Positions 46,174 to 56,319 of a stretch of DNA of 64,000 nucleotides are shown here, in pieces. The notes beneath the pieces were generated by a model. It was not told the origin of the DNA. It did not search any database and saw only the letters and a list, made by a program, of their open reading frames with translations. A program made the position numbers and the translations under genes. Position 1 is the stretch's first letter. The number at the start of each line of letters is the position of its first letter. This DNA comes from Mariannaea sp. PMI_226 (Eukaryota; Ascomycota; Sordariomycetes; Hypocreales; Nectriaceae). The stretch covers positions 496,001-560,000 of the forward strand of contig JANFOG010000006.1 in NCBI GenBank assembly GCA_024336345.1, read 5' to 3'.

Positions 46174-47886
46174 ATGTCAACCGGTCCGCCCGCTGCCTAC
46201 CGTCACTCTACGGCGACCGTTCTATGGGACCTTCAAGGCGCACTGCCCCTGACGAACCTCCTAAGCGAGGATCCAACTCAAGATGAGCGTCAGTTGGTCT
46301 TAGTGATAGGACCAGCAGTAGTTCCGTTCGAAGCAATGGGGAAAGATACGTGGGATCCGATGGAGCCTTTTGGCCAAGCACTGAAGAAAGAGCACTTCTC
46401 AATTCACCAAGTGGCATTCAAGAGACATGTCGGGTTCACCGCACCCCATAGCACATTGGTTGAAGCCGCCGACGTAGTCATCTTCATTCTAACGGAATTC
46501 ACATCACCAGCTGGGGGAAGGAGCCAGTTTGAGTTGGCCGACTCCGTTCGAGAGTGGTGCGGTGACGATCGAATAATGATTCTGGTGACGATTTGTCCAC
46601 TCCCAGACATTAATCTCCAAGCCATAGGTTTCTCTACCGTGTTACAATGTCACGGATATACTGACGCGGATCTGAAGGATGTTGCCCACCTGATAATGAA
46701 TGAACAGCCAAGGTCTAATACTCCAGAACACATTCCCACGTCTCCCAGAAGCAATTTCCCCCCCCAGCAATCATGGCCTATACATAAGTGGGATTGTGGG
46801 CGGGACCTCATCGAGACACACGCACTGTGGCAAGCAAGCCTCCCAGCCCATTTTCATCTTACCGAGTCTACCCTCTCCTCGCTATTAATGCGAAACGAAA
46901 TGTCTAAGCACTATGTAGTGCGGAGCCCAGTAGATGGAAGTATTGTTGGATTTTGCGCCACTTTCATCACTTTTGCTGGCAAGAGTATGCGTCAACTCGT
47001 CGGATCAATAGCTATGATTATTGTACGGCAAGATTTTCGGAGCCGTGGCCTCGGGCGAATCCTACACAACAAGGCCTGGAGCGACCTAAGCGGAATAGAA
47101 GATGTTAGCCAAATCCAACTCGGAAGCACCTTTCCTCGTTTACTCTACGGACCTCCAGTTCCTCTCCACAACGCGAAATGGGTCGAAGATAGAGGATGGT
47201 CACTCGACGAGATGGCCTTTGGGAGAGGCCGAATCGTTACTGATTGGGCTATGCGTTTCGCTGACTATCCGACCCCAAACTTTGCCTCGGCAGGACTGAA
47301 GTTCAGGCCTTGCCAGATCACGGACCAGCCAGTGCTTCTTGAGATGATTGGCAGAGAATCAGAGAGAAAATCTTATTTCGGATGGCATGACCAGTATGCC
47401 AAGACGTTGGATAGCATTCACATATCAGACATCGTGCTTGGCTTTGAAGGAGAAAGCCTTGTCGCATCAGCCATCACTTATGTGCAAAACAGCGGAAGCC
47501 CATGTGCAACAGATATCCCCTGGGCAGCTGCGTTTGGGGGGCGGTTTGGGGGAGTGTCGTGCATTTTTATTCAAGGTGAGCCATCTGACAAAAGCCAAAA
47601 TCAAATTGCTGTTCTCACACCTCCCAGATGACGACCCTGATATGGCAAATCGCCGGGACTCTGTCATGGTCCGGCTACTGCAAGCGTGCCGTCAATCGCT
47701 AAGCGAGAGGGGTATGGCTGGTGTTTTTGTTGATGCGATGAGGTCAGATGAGAGGACGTTTGTGTCTCTCGGTAAGTCAGGCTGCTAAAAAAGGTGAACT
47801 TCCTCAGACCGCCACTGACTGCAATTTCAGGATATCGTAAATGGGCAGCCTACAGAGAGGTTTGTCGCCAGCGAAACCCACGATAA
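46174..47886 (+). CDS. tandem GNAT acetyltransferase-like protein with GH3 C-terminal-type domain
   Basis: Three exons, 46174..47575, 47628..47771 and 47831..47886, give 533 aa. The joins give SCIFIQDDDPDMANRRDS and TFVSLGYRKWAAYREV. Residues 1 to about 175 (YRHSTATVLWDLQGALPL, then LVLVIGPAVVPFEAM and DRIMILVTICPLPD) resemble the C-terminal alpha/beta domain of fungal GH3 beta-N-acetylglucosaminidases. From about 200, IHKWDCGRDLIETHALWQASLP starts a GNAT domain whose acetyl-CoA motif is VRQDFRSRGLGRILHNKAW. A second GNAT-like fold follows (FRPCQITDQPVLLEM) and ends at GVFVDAM and GYRKWAAYRE. It has no RxxGxG. The usual fungal protein is GH3 barrel plus this domain plus two GNATs, as remembered. 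Here the barrel, with the catalytic residues, is absent, so hydrolase activity is not expected. Either a specialised stand-alone acetyltransferase or a truncated paralogue. Confidence 0.8.
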
Positions 47887-50800
47887 GGAAGTGATCGTCT
47901 ATTCGTTACGATTCTACGAGTATCAAAGAAGCAAGTAAAAATTAGCCTAATTTCTATTGCGTCTCTTCCAGAAGAACGGTAACTGTTGGATATCTAAGCT
48001 CATCGGAGTGCACTGCTGGAGCTAGACTTTCCCATGTTGTCATATTGCTATGGGTCATGACTAAGATCTAATTCAATCCAAGCGAAGCATCTGTAACTTG
48101 GTTCTCACCACCGTTTCGTTCGCATGCCGGACCCAGTATGAGTGACAGGCGTTGGAAAGCAGTCATGGGTTCCGTTCTTCCATTTCCCTTCGGCCGCTCT
48201 CGGCCACCCTGAATACGCATATTCTGCCGGTCCTCAGGATCAGCACTTGCTTAACTTTCGATCTGAATTATCCCGAAGCGGGTGGGTTTTTTTTTTTATA
48301 ACAAAAGCCTACCCAACATATTTTGTGATTCGGCTTCAATAATATGTCGTTCAACGACAGTCTTTCTCTGTGCAAGCTTAAGATCGAGCCAACACCGCGT
48401 CCAAATCATTCTCCCGTCTGTTGATAGGGAGGCTGACCGGCTTCCGAGCAAGGTGCAGGAAATCTGACGTCGGGCCGCGGCATTGGCTCGTTTAAGCCAG
48501 CAATAAGTGAACGACGGCGCGGCATCCATCTCATGGAATCGCCAGCGTGATTTTCGCAAAAGCGTTGCCAGCAAGCCTCACTTCTGGATGCATAGGGGGC
48601 GCCTGGAGCATACAAGGTACACCGCGGATGACGACTTCAGGCATTAAAGCATCCAAACGCGACGGAGACCAAGATGACACTTCAGCTACAGGATATTGAC
48701 AATATAAAGTACACTTTTTTTTAACAATATGGCAAGAAACCTATCAGCCCATAAATCATCGCCTCCAGCTCTTGGTATTTATGAGAATGACTGCAAATTC
48801 TCAAATATGTCAGCTCCAACAATTACTACTTCGTAAGCAAAAAGCAGACCAAGGGTCTCTAGTCAAAAGTTGGCTCTGTGGTCTTCCCTCGGTCCTCCAA
48901 CAAAGCAAGGGTCCGTCTTACCATGAAGCACCACGCTAACTAGTCTGAAGGTTGGCAAAAATACCACTGTGCAGGTTGTGTAACCATGTGCGCCCACCCG
49001 GTACGGCCTAGCCGGAGCATGAACTCTACTAATCACGATATCCAATGCCCAAAACGAGTTATTTGACCCAGCCATGCTTTTTATATCCAATATATGCACA
49101 CTCGAGATATGACGCATTGTCAGGCTATAGCGCAGGACAGAACTGAGACGTGACCAAAAATCAGCACCCCGGGCACGAATGACTGGTTGTAGGGCTATTA
49201 CTGGCGAGACGGGCTGTCATATTGCAGTAGCTTTGCATGGGTAGTTGTTTGAAATGCGACCTCATCGTCTTTTCTTTTCAAAGTGAGCTAATAAACACGG
49301 CAGCTTCGAAACCCATCCTCTTCCAGGGCAGATTGCTCGCCTAGCACACGCAACGTTGGCTTGACATTAAGACGCACCCTCATCCCGCGCTCCGGCCCTG
49401 TCTCACAAGGATGAGCGAAGTACAGATCGGTGTGTCTTGGGTAAAGGAGCTGCGTGCCTTGTAACTATCACGCCATTATCGTCAAGATGAGCCTGGCCAC
49501 CAAAGGACAACAACACCCACCAAACGCCGGTGAGTAAGGTGGCTAATTGAGCCGTATGCCAAGAACACTAACATGCATTATTCGGCTTGAGGCTTCCGAC
49601 TGATTGTCTCAAACTTAAGAAGGTCGATGGGGAGGTGTTGCTAAAAATGATAGAAGGAGCATGAGAGGTGATGCAAAATTCATACGCAGTAATGCCCTTC
49701 ATACGGAGGATCTCTCGGATAATTTACAGTGTGGTATCCGACTGCCAATGGGAAGAAGAAAGGAGACCACTTGGCATGCTCTGGCTGGGTCTTTAAATGA
49801 AATGTCCGAAACCCTCTCCATCCAAGCTGAGGCATTCAAACCCGCCGCTGCAAAAAGATGGTGATAACCAAACCATGGTACTTTCACTCACTGCCGTCAG
49901 ATGACTTTGACTTCCATGGAGTATGTGGCGCCGCCTCTTGAGTAACCATACGGAGCCGTAACAGTCTGACTCGATCACAACAAAGATGTTGCTTGTGCCA
50001 CGCGTCCCAAAAAGCGTTTATGGATGGGGGATACCAACCCCGCGTTGCAACCTGAACATTCGTGTTACCCACCGTTGTCTTGGGAAGTGCAGGGGGGCAG
50101 GTCATCAAATGCAACTAGCAACACACCGTCACCAGCTCCATCACAGGGATGCAGATATCTGGGCTGGTTGGTTGATGATCCAATATCCTTCTCGTGCGGG
50201 CGGTACCGGAAATGGAAGACAAACTCGCGGAGAGATATCAGATCGAGGGGTGGGACGTGTTTATTCACAAAACGACCTAAGAGAGAGCCTTATTGCTTAT
50301 TAGTGGTGAGGGATGGCGCTAGTTCCGTTGATTCAAGTGGTCCTGTCTGAAGGACGAAGCGGTAGGTACACCTCCAACCCAGACTGCATCATCCTACGAC
50401 GTAGGCCTTGTTACACAGCATCGTTTCCAAGAATTAGCTGCTCGCCACATCCCATGTTGGCAAGGGGGGATTGGGGGGGAAGAAGACAGAAGTCACTCGT
50501 CCCGGCTCCGGCGGTAACGGATAATGCTGGTCTAGCTGAGGCATGTGCGGAACGCAAGTCTCATCAACTAATGTACGAGGTAAGTTGCGTGTGTAGTGTG
50601 ATAGGCCAGTATGAGCGACGGCGAGCAAGGCGGAATTAGAAATAAAAGAAAGGAGAGGGGAGAAAAAAATGGAAAAAGAAAAGAGAAAGAGAAGAGAGAG
50701 ATGATGATAGGAGAAAGGGGTGAGACAAAGAATGCGTACAAGACAAAGCGCAGTAGCTAGTATCCTACCAACAGCGAGAAACGCAGAACAGCGAAGGAAC

Positions 50801-51417
50801 CTCATGGTGCAGGCAGAGTTACAGGAACTAAAATGACTAGCGACCTTTGGACCGAGGTGCGCATTTTTGGACTGCATATGTCGGTGCTGTGCTTGCATTG
50901 TACTATGCTATGTTGTGCTATGCTTACTGCACTAGGAGAAGTACCCAATGTGAACATGAGCTACCTGTACGTAGGGTAGTAGGTCTCCGTACATGTACAA
51001 GATATGGACATTTGCTAGTCTGTAGTATTATAATAGATGAGTTTTGGGGGATGAGGGGAGTGAAGAAGGCAGTCAGGGCATCTTCTTGGCAGTTAATCGA
51101 GCAAAAGCCAAACCGATCGCTGCAAAAAAAAAAATCTCAGTGTGCTGGGAGATTGTCAGATGAAAGAATCTGAGCAAGAAGTGGAAGCAGAGACTGGTGT
51201 GAACAGTCCTGTGAACATAATAAAAAAAAAAGAAATAAAAAAACACAATTATATATAAAAACGCAAGAAATTAAAAAAAAAAACTTTTTGTATCCGTTGG
51301 CCAAACCATGTAAAGACGCCCCTTGCCCAAGAAAAAATAAGGCTTGTATCCATTTCTCCCATCATTATATAACAGCCACGTACGTTCTTGTATCACCAAT
51401 TCATCCCATTTCCTCTC
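47887..51417. other. 3.5 kb region with no firm gene; possible decayed or spliced gene at its right part
   Basis: The 3' flanks of the GNAT gene (+) and TSC2 (-). Most open frames are short and unconvincing. On the minus strand between about 49900 and 50810 there are coding-like segments in different frames, described as a separate low-confidence feature. A CT-rich tract on the minus strand (50630-50740) looks like a promoter tract. AT-rich repeats near 51215-51290 may mark the TSC2 3'UTR. Confidence 0.45.
49910..50290 (-). pseudogene. possible spliced or decaying minus-strand gene (low confidence)
   Basis: On the minus strand, a frame following a CTCTCTCTTAG acceptor-like site at about 50285 reads RFVNKHVPPLDLISLREFVF and continues to DGVLLVAFDDLPPCTSQDNG, stopping near 50065. 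Shortly downstream another frame reads VQVATRGWYPPSINAFWDAW. A third ends TVTAPYGYSRGGATYSMEVK before a stop near 49910, directly after a CAG acceptor-like site. The peptides look like ordinary protein, not low-complexity, but I cannot join them with introns that keep the frame, and I recognise no family. This fits either a gene with introns I cannot place, a frameshifted pseudogene, or chance. A signal-like ATG frame (MRFLRCSAFLAVG) starts at 50805. Confidence 0.22.
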
Positions 51418-54400
51418 TCAGGCCCATTTTGAGAAATCAAGCGTATCAACCATCGATTCTGTACTCGGAACTGTCCCAACTTCCGTGTCACTTGTCGATG
51501 TCGAAGTAACCGAGGAGCGATGAGACGTTTGCTCGCTCGTGCTGGTGAAGAATGTAGCTACGCTTGATCTTCGAAGGCTGGGGAAGCTGTCGCGCACAGT
51601 GCTGTTGGGCCTTGACATTGCTTCCAATTGCAGTTGATGAGCGACACCGCCCATGGATGACCCCTGAGATGCGGATGGCGTCACGTTGCCAGGCTTAGGA
51701 CTGTACTTTTCACGCATTCGCTTGATAACCCTCAGCCTGCCTCGCCACGAGCTGACATGCTCGCCCCCCTCGCGATTAGACCAGACGTGGGAGAAAACGG
51801 AGGCATTGAGAGATATGAGCCGTATCAGACTGGGCAGGGCCTTCAGCGAGACCATTTTTGTCTCGGACGCGGGCGAGATCTCTGGGAATCCAGGTTTGCT
51901 CAACACCTGGACACGGTAGAACGGCTGCCCGCTTCCCAACGGTGAATCTCTCGTCGCGATGAAAGATGCTCGAGATGCGGGTGTGATGACAATGTAGACA
52001 AAGTTGAAATCGCCTGGAAAGGTATCAAATTTAAAAGGCAGACCCGAATCATTAAAGACAATGTTGACAAAATCGTTGCCGATATGACGCTTCTTGAGAG
52101 TGCATCGAGGATCATGATCTAGGTTAGTTGGCATCTGCGTCGTGACGTGAAACACCATTTCCGTGACCCTGTCACGCCAGCAAAATGTGTACTGGCCGTC
52201 CGAGTCAAACTCACGATCTAGGCCGTGAGTGTTGAATGTAGCCCCCTTGAGCTTCGTTAGAGTCCCGATGTTGTTGAGAAATTCCACATAGTCACTGCTG
52301 CCTGACACGTTGGCGAGTATCTCTACCTCGTCCGTCTGGCCCTCTCCAATATAAATAATGCCAACCTTATGGCCGTCGACTGTGGAACTTCGGTCAAAGA
52401 CACGAATATCCATATTCACAGCCTCTTCATCAGGCAATGGAACAGGCCGCGCAATGTCCGTACCCTGTGGAAAGGGCGAGAGTAGCTGAACTAGTAAGTA
52501 GCTGGGTAGAACCGTGTATGGCGACGTCTGTCCCTCCCTTGTGATTTCGCCATAGTTTTTGGTCTGATGTGCCGGCGGTGGGTTGATACTTTCTCGAATC
52601 ATATATACAGAGGTACCGGATGGCTGCCTCTTGATGACCTGAGCCCATCCAGTGTTTATCGACTGCATCACAGTTACAATACTGTGGCCAACCAGCCATC
52701 TCTTCGTAACAATTTCGCCAAAACGGTCGGCAGTAAATAAGGGATCCTCTGACGACTCGTCGACATTGGCATACGTTGCCCTTTGCATAAAATCAACCGT
52801 CGTGATTGCACGCTCAGTATCAGCTTGGTCATCGTTATCGCCAGCCAAGTTGCGAATAAGCCAACCGACCAAGTTGGCTCGGTCAGGCAGCTTGAGAGCG
52901 AGGAACCAGAATAGAATCACATGGTATGCCAGGGCGTTTACATACTGCGGAAGGTCATCCGAAATGGTAGGAGTTGGCAAGTCTCCAGTCGGGCCTGGGC
53001 CAGCTGGCGTTGATGGCTCGCTGATGGTGCTGAAACGACTAGTTTCTCGCTTCTTCTTGTCCCTTACTGACTCTATATATCGGATGCAAATGCCGAACAC
53101 AATTCTGTATTCCTCTTCTCTGAAATTGACATAGATGTTGTGCTGTCGGCTTAGTGTGGCGAGGAACTCCAGGATGTGCACAGCAACATGAGGCTGCGTA
53201 ATGATTGTTGACATTTTTGTCAACAATTGTACTAGAGACTTACTCGTTGATAGAGGAAGCTCATGACAGCAGATCGACAAGGCATGAATGCATACCTTTG
53301 CACTCCGCTCCCAAGTTGTAATACCATGAACAAATGCCTTCACAATCTCGTCCTCTTCTCCTTTCTGAAAATAGACATGGTAGCTCAGGATCATCGTTAA
53401 ACTATGGAAGAGACAAATAGCCACATCGGCTCGGCGGAGACCCGACGCATTTGGTGGTTCTTGGAAGCTGTTTGTTCGAATATGTTCACATATGAGCCGC
53501 CGTAGTTCCTGGATCTGCGGAATCGAGTTTCGGAACAGAGCATGGTTACTCAGTTGTGATGGGAGATGAACCAGAACAAAGCAGTAGACCTCCCAATCGC
53601 AGCCATGCAGGAGGCTCAGCACGGCCTCTAGCCATATAGAAATGTTCAAAACCACAGGCCCAGCGGTGTTCGTGCCCTCATTGGGTCTCTCTTCAGACTC
53701 ATCGGCATCAGTCTGGTCAGCATCATCAGTCTCGCCATTTTTGAGATCCTTTTCTTCTGAAATATGAGACACCAAGACGGGACTGACTGCCCCAGTGACG
53801 CCTTCAGGCAAGGCATCGGGGTCCGGAATGCGCCACAACTGCTGGTGCCGACTTGGAATAGTTCTTATGCCAGCAACACTACCGGACCGAATAGGAAGGC
53901 CCCTTTCAGCCGCCTGTCCTTGCCCAAGAGAAATCCCACGAGAAGATCGGGACGAGCCTCCATGCTCACTTCTCGACGACCGTAGGGCCTGGGCAGCTTC
54001 TTCAGCTTGTCTTCGAGCCAAAGACTCTTCTGTTCGGCAGATGGTGGCAGCAACGAAATTCGTCTCGAGAACTTTTGTAATGAATATTCGATTGGCCCAG
54101 TCACCTCGCAGTCGGCACAAGAGCTTCATAGCGGTCAAGCGGGCATCCACCTCGCAATGGTTGGACTTTGCGATGTTGACCAGGGCGTTGAAAAGGCGTA
54201 TACTCTTAGCACTGCTGTGGGACTCCATGGTTTGTACAAACATTTTCACATATCCCTTAGCAACCACATTTGAAGGGGATTGTTCAGGTGGGGGAGTGGG
54301 ATCGTCAGAAGAGCTTGGTGTAAAGAGATTGGTCGATGGAGAGGCAGGTATGGGTGATTTCAGATGATCCGCCAAGACAATGCACCTCAAAGCATCTATA

Positions 54401-56319
54401 ATGTAGTCAAATAGCCCCATTTCACATGATGCTACCACAGATATCATCAAGGACATGATGGCTTCCAAGACGAGTACATCAGTCTCTTCCCCAACGTTCT
54501 GAAGAACGCTTTTTGCCAGATGTGGGATAAAGCTCTGTTCGGGGTCATCGCCAACGAGATCAACAATTTCGTAGGCATCCATGATGGTTTCTAAAGACCG
54601 AAGACGAATGTGGGACGATCTATTTCGATTGCCAAAGAACCCTTTCAAGACCAATGCCAAGTTATTCTCCCAGCTCAGGTCTGATGGTGAGCAACATCTG
54701 AACTGTTGGAAGTAGTCAAGCACTGTGGATACCGTGGCATCTGGCAGCAGAGTGTGGACTCCAGTGAGAAATCTGACGACAGTTTGGCGAGGAACAAAAT
54801 CGCTAGTCTTCTGATTCATAAGAGCATCAAGCCTCTTGGTCAAAGAAACAAGTTCTCTGTTCACTGATTCAAATGCCTCTTTCGGGGCACGCACTCTGTC
54901 AGGATCTTGTTCCAGTTGGGTCACTTTCTTGGCGCATTCTGACGCAGCATCCAGAATTACAGACCAATCTTCGTCAACAATCAGCCGATGTATGTTGTCC
55001 TCGCCGTCGTCAAAAAGAGCATTGATGAGCTGGAGAACGAGAACAAATGTCCTAACGGATGACGTTTTCTTGGAAACAGCGAAGAGTCCGTCCGCTAGCA
55101 AAGCGTAAGAGACAGCAGGATACCCCTGGTCTGAATTTTTGGATATTAATTTCTGTAGAGCAGAAATGGCGCCACGAATTTCCCGAGTAGTTTCCGTCTC
55201 TTTAGCACCCTCAGCGGGGTTGTTTCGTAGGGTATCTAGCAGGATGCGGACGGTTTTGGTACCATTATGAGATTTGCAGAGGTTCGAGAGGGTGTGCCAT
55301 GCTTCTTTCTGGAGCTTGACGACCTGATTGTAAATGATACCGAGAACCTGGATGCACCCTTTGAGCTTCTCATCTGGTATTGAGCCAAAAGTCACTATGG
55401 TGTCAATAACAGCGATACTTGATCGTAGGTCATCTTCCACATTAGTGCTCACACAAATATGCAGGAGCTTGTCAATCAGTGCGTTTGCGGCGGTTTCATC
55501 AACATTGTTGAAGCTGAACTTGGTCACCTCGATCAAGAAAGAGAAAATGGAGGAGAGGTTCTTCTCTCCACTCGACTCGGGTGCCCGTCCCCTAGATGAT
55601 CCTTTACTACTTTTCCCAGACTTTCGAGACGATAATCGTACAGCAGCATAAGTCTCTCGTAGCCAACGAGTTAGCAGGGGAATAAGCTCATAATCAAACC
55701 CTGCCAATACACGGCCATGGTTTGTAAGGTCAACTAGTGCTGCAATTTGAAGGTTGAAGTCGTCCGGGCTCGCAGGAGCAGATAGAGTCGTGAAGTACTC
55801 CGAGCGTTCAAGGTCGGTGGAAGCAGTATGTTTGACGCATTCTGTCAAGAGTTGCCACCCTGCTGTGCGAGCGGCGGAAGGCTTGGTAGGCTCGATGAGG
55901 TCCTTTGCAGCGTACCAAATGTCTAACACGGGATTGAGGGGATAGTCTGAGATGGTAGATTTGAGTGTATTGGCAACGGTGATTCGTTCGTTTAAAGATC
56001 CGTTTTTGAGAAGTTCGAATGACTCCATGTGGGTTGGTGATAGTTTTGGAGGAGGAGCATCTGCGGCTTGCGCGTGAACAAACTCAGCCGTGGGCAGGGG
56101 AGCGGAGGAAGATGGCGAGGCAATCGAAGGTGCGGCTTTGGATACTTTGGAGCTCGTCAAGCCCCGTAGGACATTGGCGAAGGCTCCCGTACGGGACGTA
56201 TCTGGGGATGGCGGAACATCTCCTGACTGTGGGGACATGTGCTCTTGCGAAGTCTCAGCGTCCTGGTTGCTCAGAGCGGCTATACGGCGTAGCATGTTAG
56301 CAGAGAACCAGATGTCCAA
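51418..56319 (-). CDS. TSC2: tuberin-type RapGAP protein TSC2
   Basis: One uninterrupted exon of 1633 codons. Start alternatives are ATG 56319 and ATG 56295 (MLRRIAALSNQDAE). The N-terminal helical-repeat region (PVLDIWYAAKDLIEPTKPSA, GWQLLTECVKH) and long tuberin middle lead to a C-terminal Rap/Rheb GAP domain, roughly residues 1300-1530. Its core reads LKKRHIGNDFVNIVFND, with the asparagine (about 1414) in the Asn-thumb position, then GDFNFVYIVITP and a basic stretch RGRLRVIKRMRE. All match human and fission yeast tuberin. With TSC1 it stimulates GTP hydrolysis by Rheb and so restrains TORC1. Budding yeast lacks it, fission yeast and most filamentous fungi keep it. A GCTAAC followed by TATAG at 56301-56280 resembles an intron end overlapping the assumed start, so a 5' exon may be missing. 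I found no upstream exon that joins in frame. Confidence 0.92.
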   Translation of the reverse strand: MDIWFSANMLRRIAALSNQDAETSQEHMSPQSGDVPPSPDTSRTGAFANVLRGLTSSKVSKAAPSIASPSSSAPLPTAEFVHAQAADAPPPKLSPTHMESFELLKNGSLNERITVANTLKSTISDYPLNPVLDIWYAAKDLIEPTKPSAARTAGWQLLTECVKHTASTDLERSEYFTTLSAPASPDDFNLQIAALVDLTNHGRVLAGFDYELIPLLTRWLRETYAAVRLSSRKSGKSSKGSSRGRAPESSGEKNLSSIFSFLIEVTKFSFNNVDETAANALIDKLLHICVSTNVEDDLRSSIAVIDTIVTFGSIPDEKLKGCIQVLGIIYNQVVKLQKEAWHTLSNLCKSHNGTKTVRILLDTLRNNPAEGAKETETTREIRGAISALQKLISKNSDQGYPAVSYALLADGLFAVSKKTSSVRTFVLVLQLINALFDDGEDNIHRLIVDEDWSVILDAASECAKKVTQLEQDPDRVRAPKEAFESVNRELVSLTKRLDALMNQKTSDFVPRQTVVRFLTGVHTLLPDATVSTVLDYFQQFRCCSPSDLSWENNLALVLKGFFGNRNRSSHIRLRSLETIMDAYEIVDLVGDDPEQSFIPHLAKSVLQNVGEETDVLVLEAIMSLMISVVASCEMGLFDYIIDALRCIVLADHLKSPIPASPSTNLFTPSSSDDPTPPPEQSPSNVVAKGYVKMFVQTMESHSSAKSIRLFNALVNIAKSNHCEVDARLTAMKLLCRLRGDWANRIFITKVLETNFVAATICRTEESLARRQAEEAAQALRSSRSEHGGSSRSSRGISLGQGQAAERGLPIRSGSVAGIRTIPSRHQQLWRIPDPDALPEGVTGAVSPVLVSHISEEKDLKNGETDDADQTDADESEERPNEGTNTAGPVVLNISIWLEAVLSLLHGCDWEVYCFVLVHLPSQLSNHALFRNSIPQIQELRRLICEHIRTNSFQEPPNASGLRRADVAICLFHSLTMILSYHVYFQKGEEDEIVKAFVHGITTWERSAKVCIHALSICCHELPLSTSKSLVQLLTKMSTIITQPHVAVHILEFLATLSRQHNIYVNFREEEYRIVFGICIRYIESVRDKKKRETSRFSTISEPSTPAGPGPTGDLPTPTISDDLPQYVNALAYHVILFWFLALKLPDRANLVGWLIRNLAGDNDDQADTERAITTVDFMQRATYANVDESSEDPLFTADRFGEIVTKRWLVGHSIVTVMQSINTGWAQVIKRQPSGTSVYMIRESINPPPAHQTKNYGEITREGQTSPYTVLPSYLLVQLLSPFPQGTDIARPVPLPDEEAVNMDIRVFDRSSTVDGHKVGIIYIGEGQTDEVEILANVSGSSDYVEFLNNIGTLTKLKGATFNTHGLDREFDSDGQYTFCWRDRVTEMVFHVTTQMPTNLDHDPRCTLKKRHIGNDFVNIVFNDSGLPFKFDTFPGDFNFVYIVITPASRASFIATRDSPLGSGQPFYRVQVLSKPGFPEISPASETKMVSLKALPSLIRLISLNASVFSHVWSNREGGEHVSSWRGRLRVIKRMREKYSPKPGNVTPSASQGSSMGGVAHQLQLEAMSRPNSTVRDSFPSLRRSSVATFFTSTSEQTSHRSSVTSTSTSDTEVGTVPSTESMVDTLDFSKWA

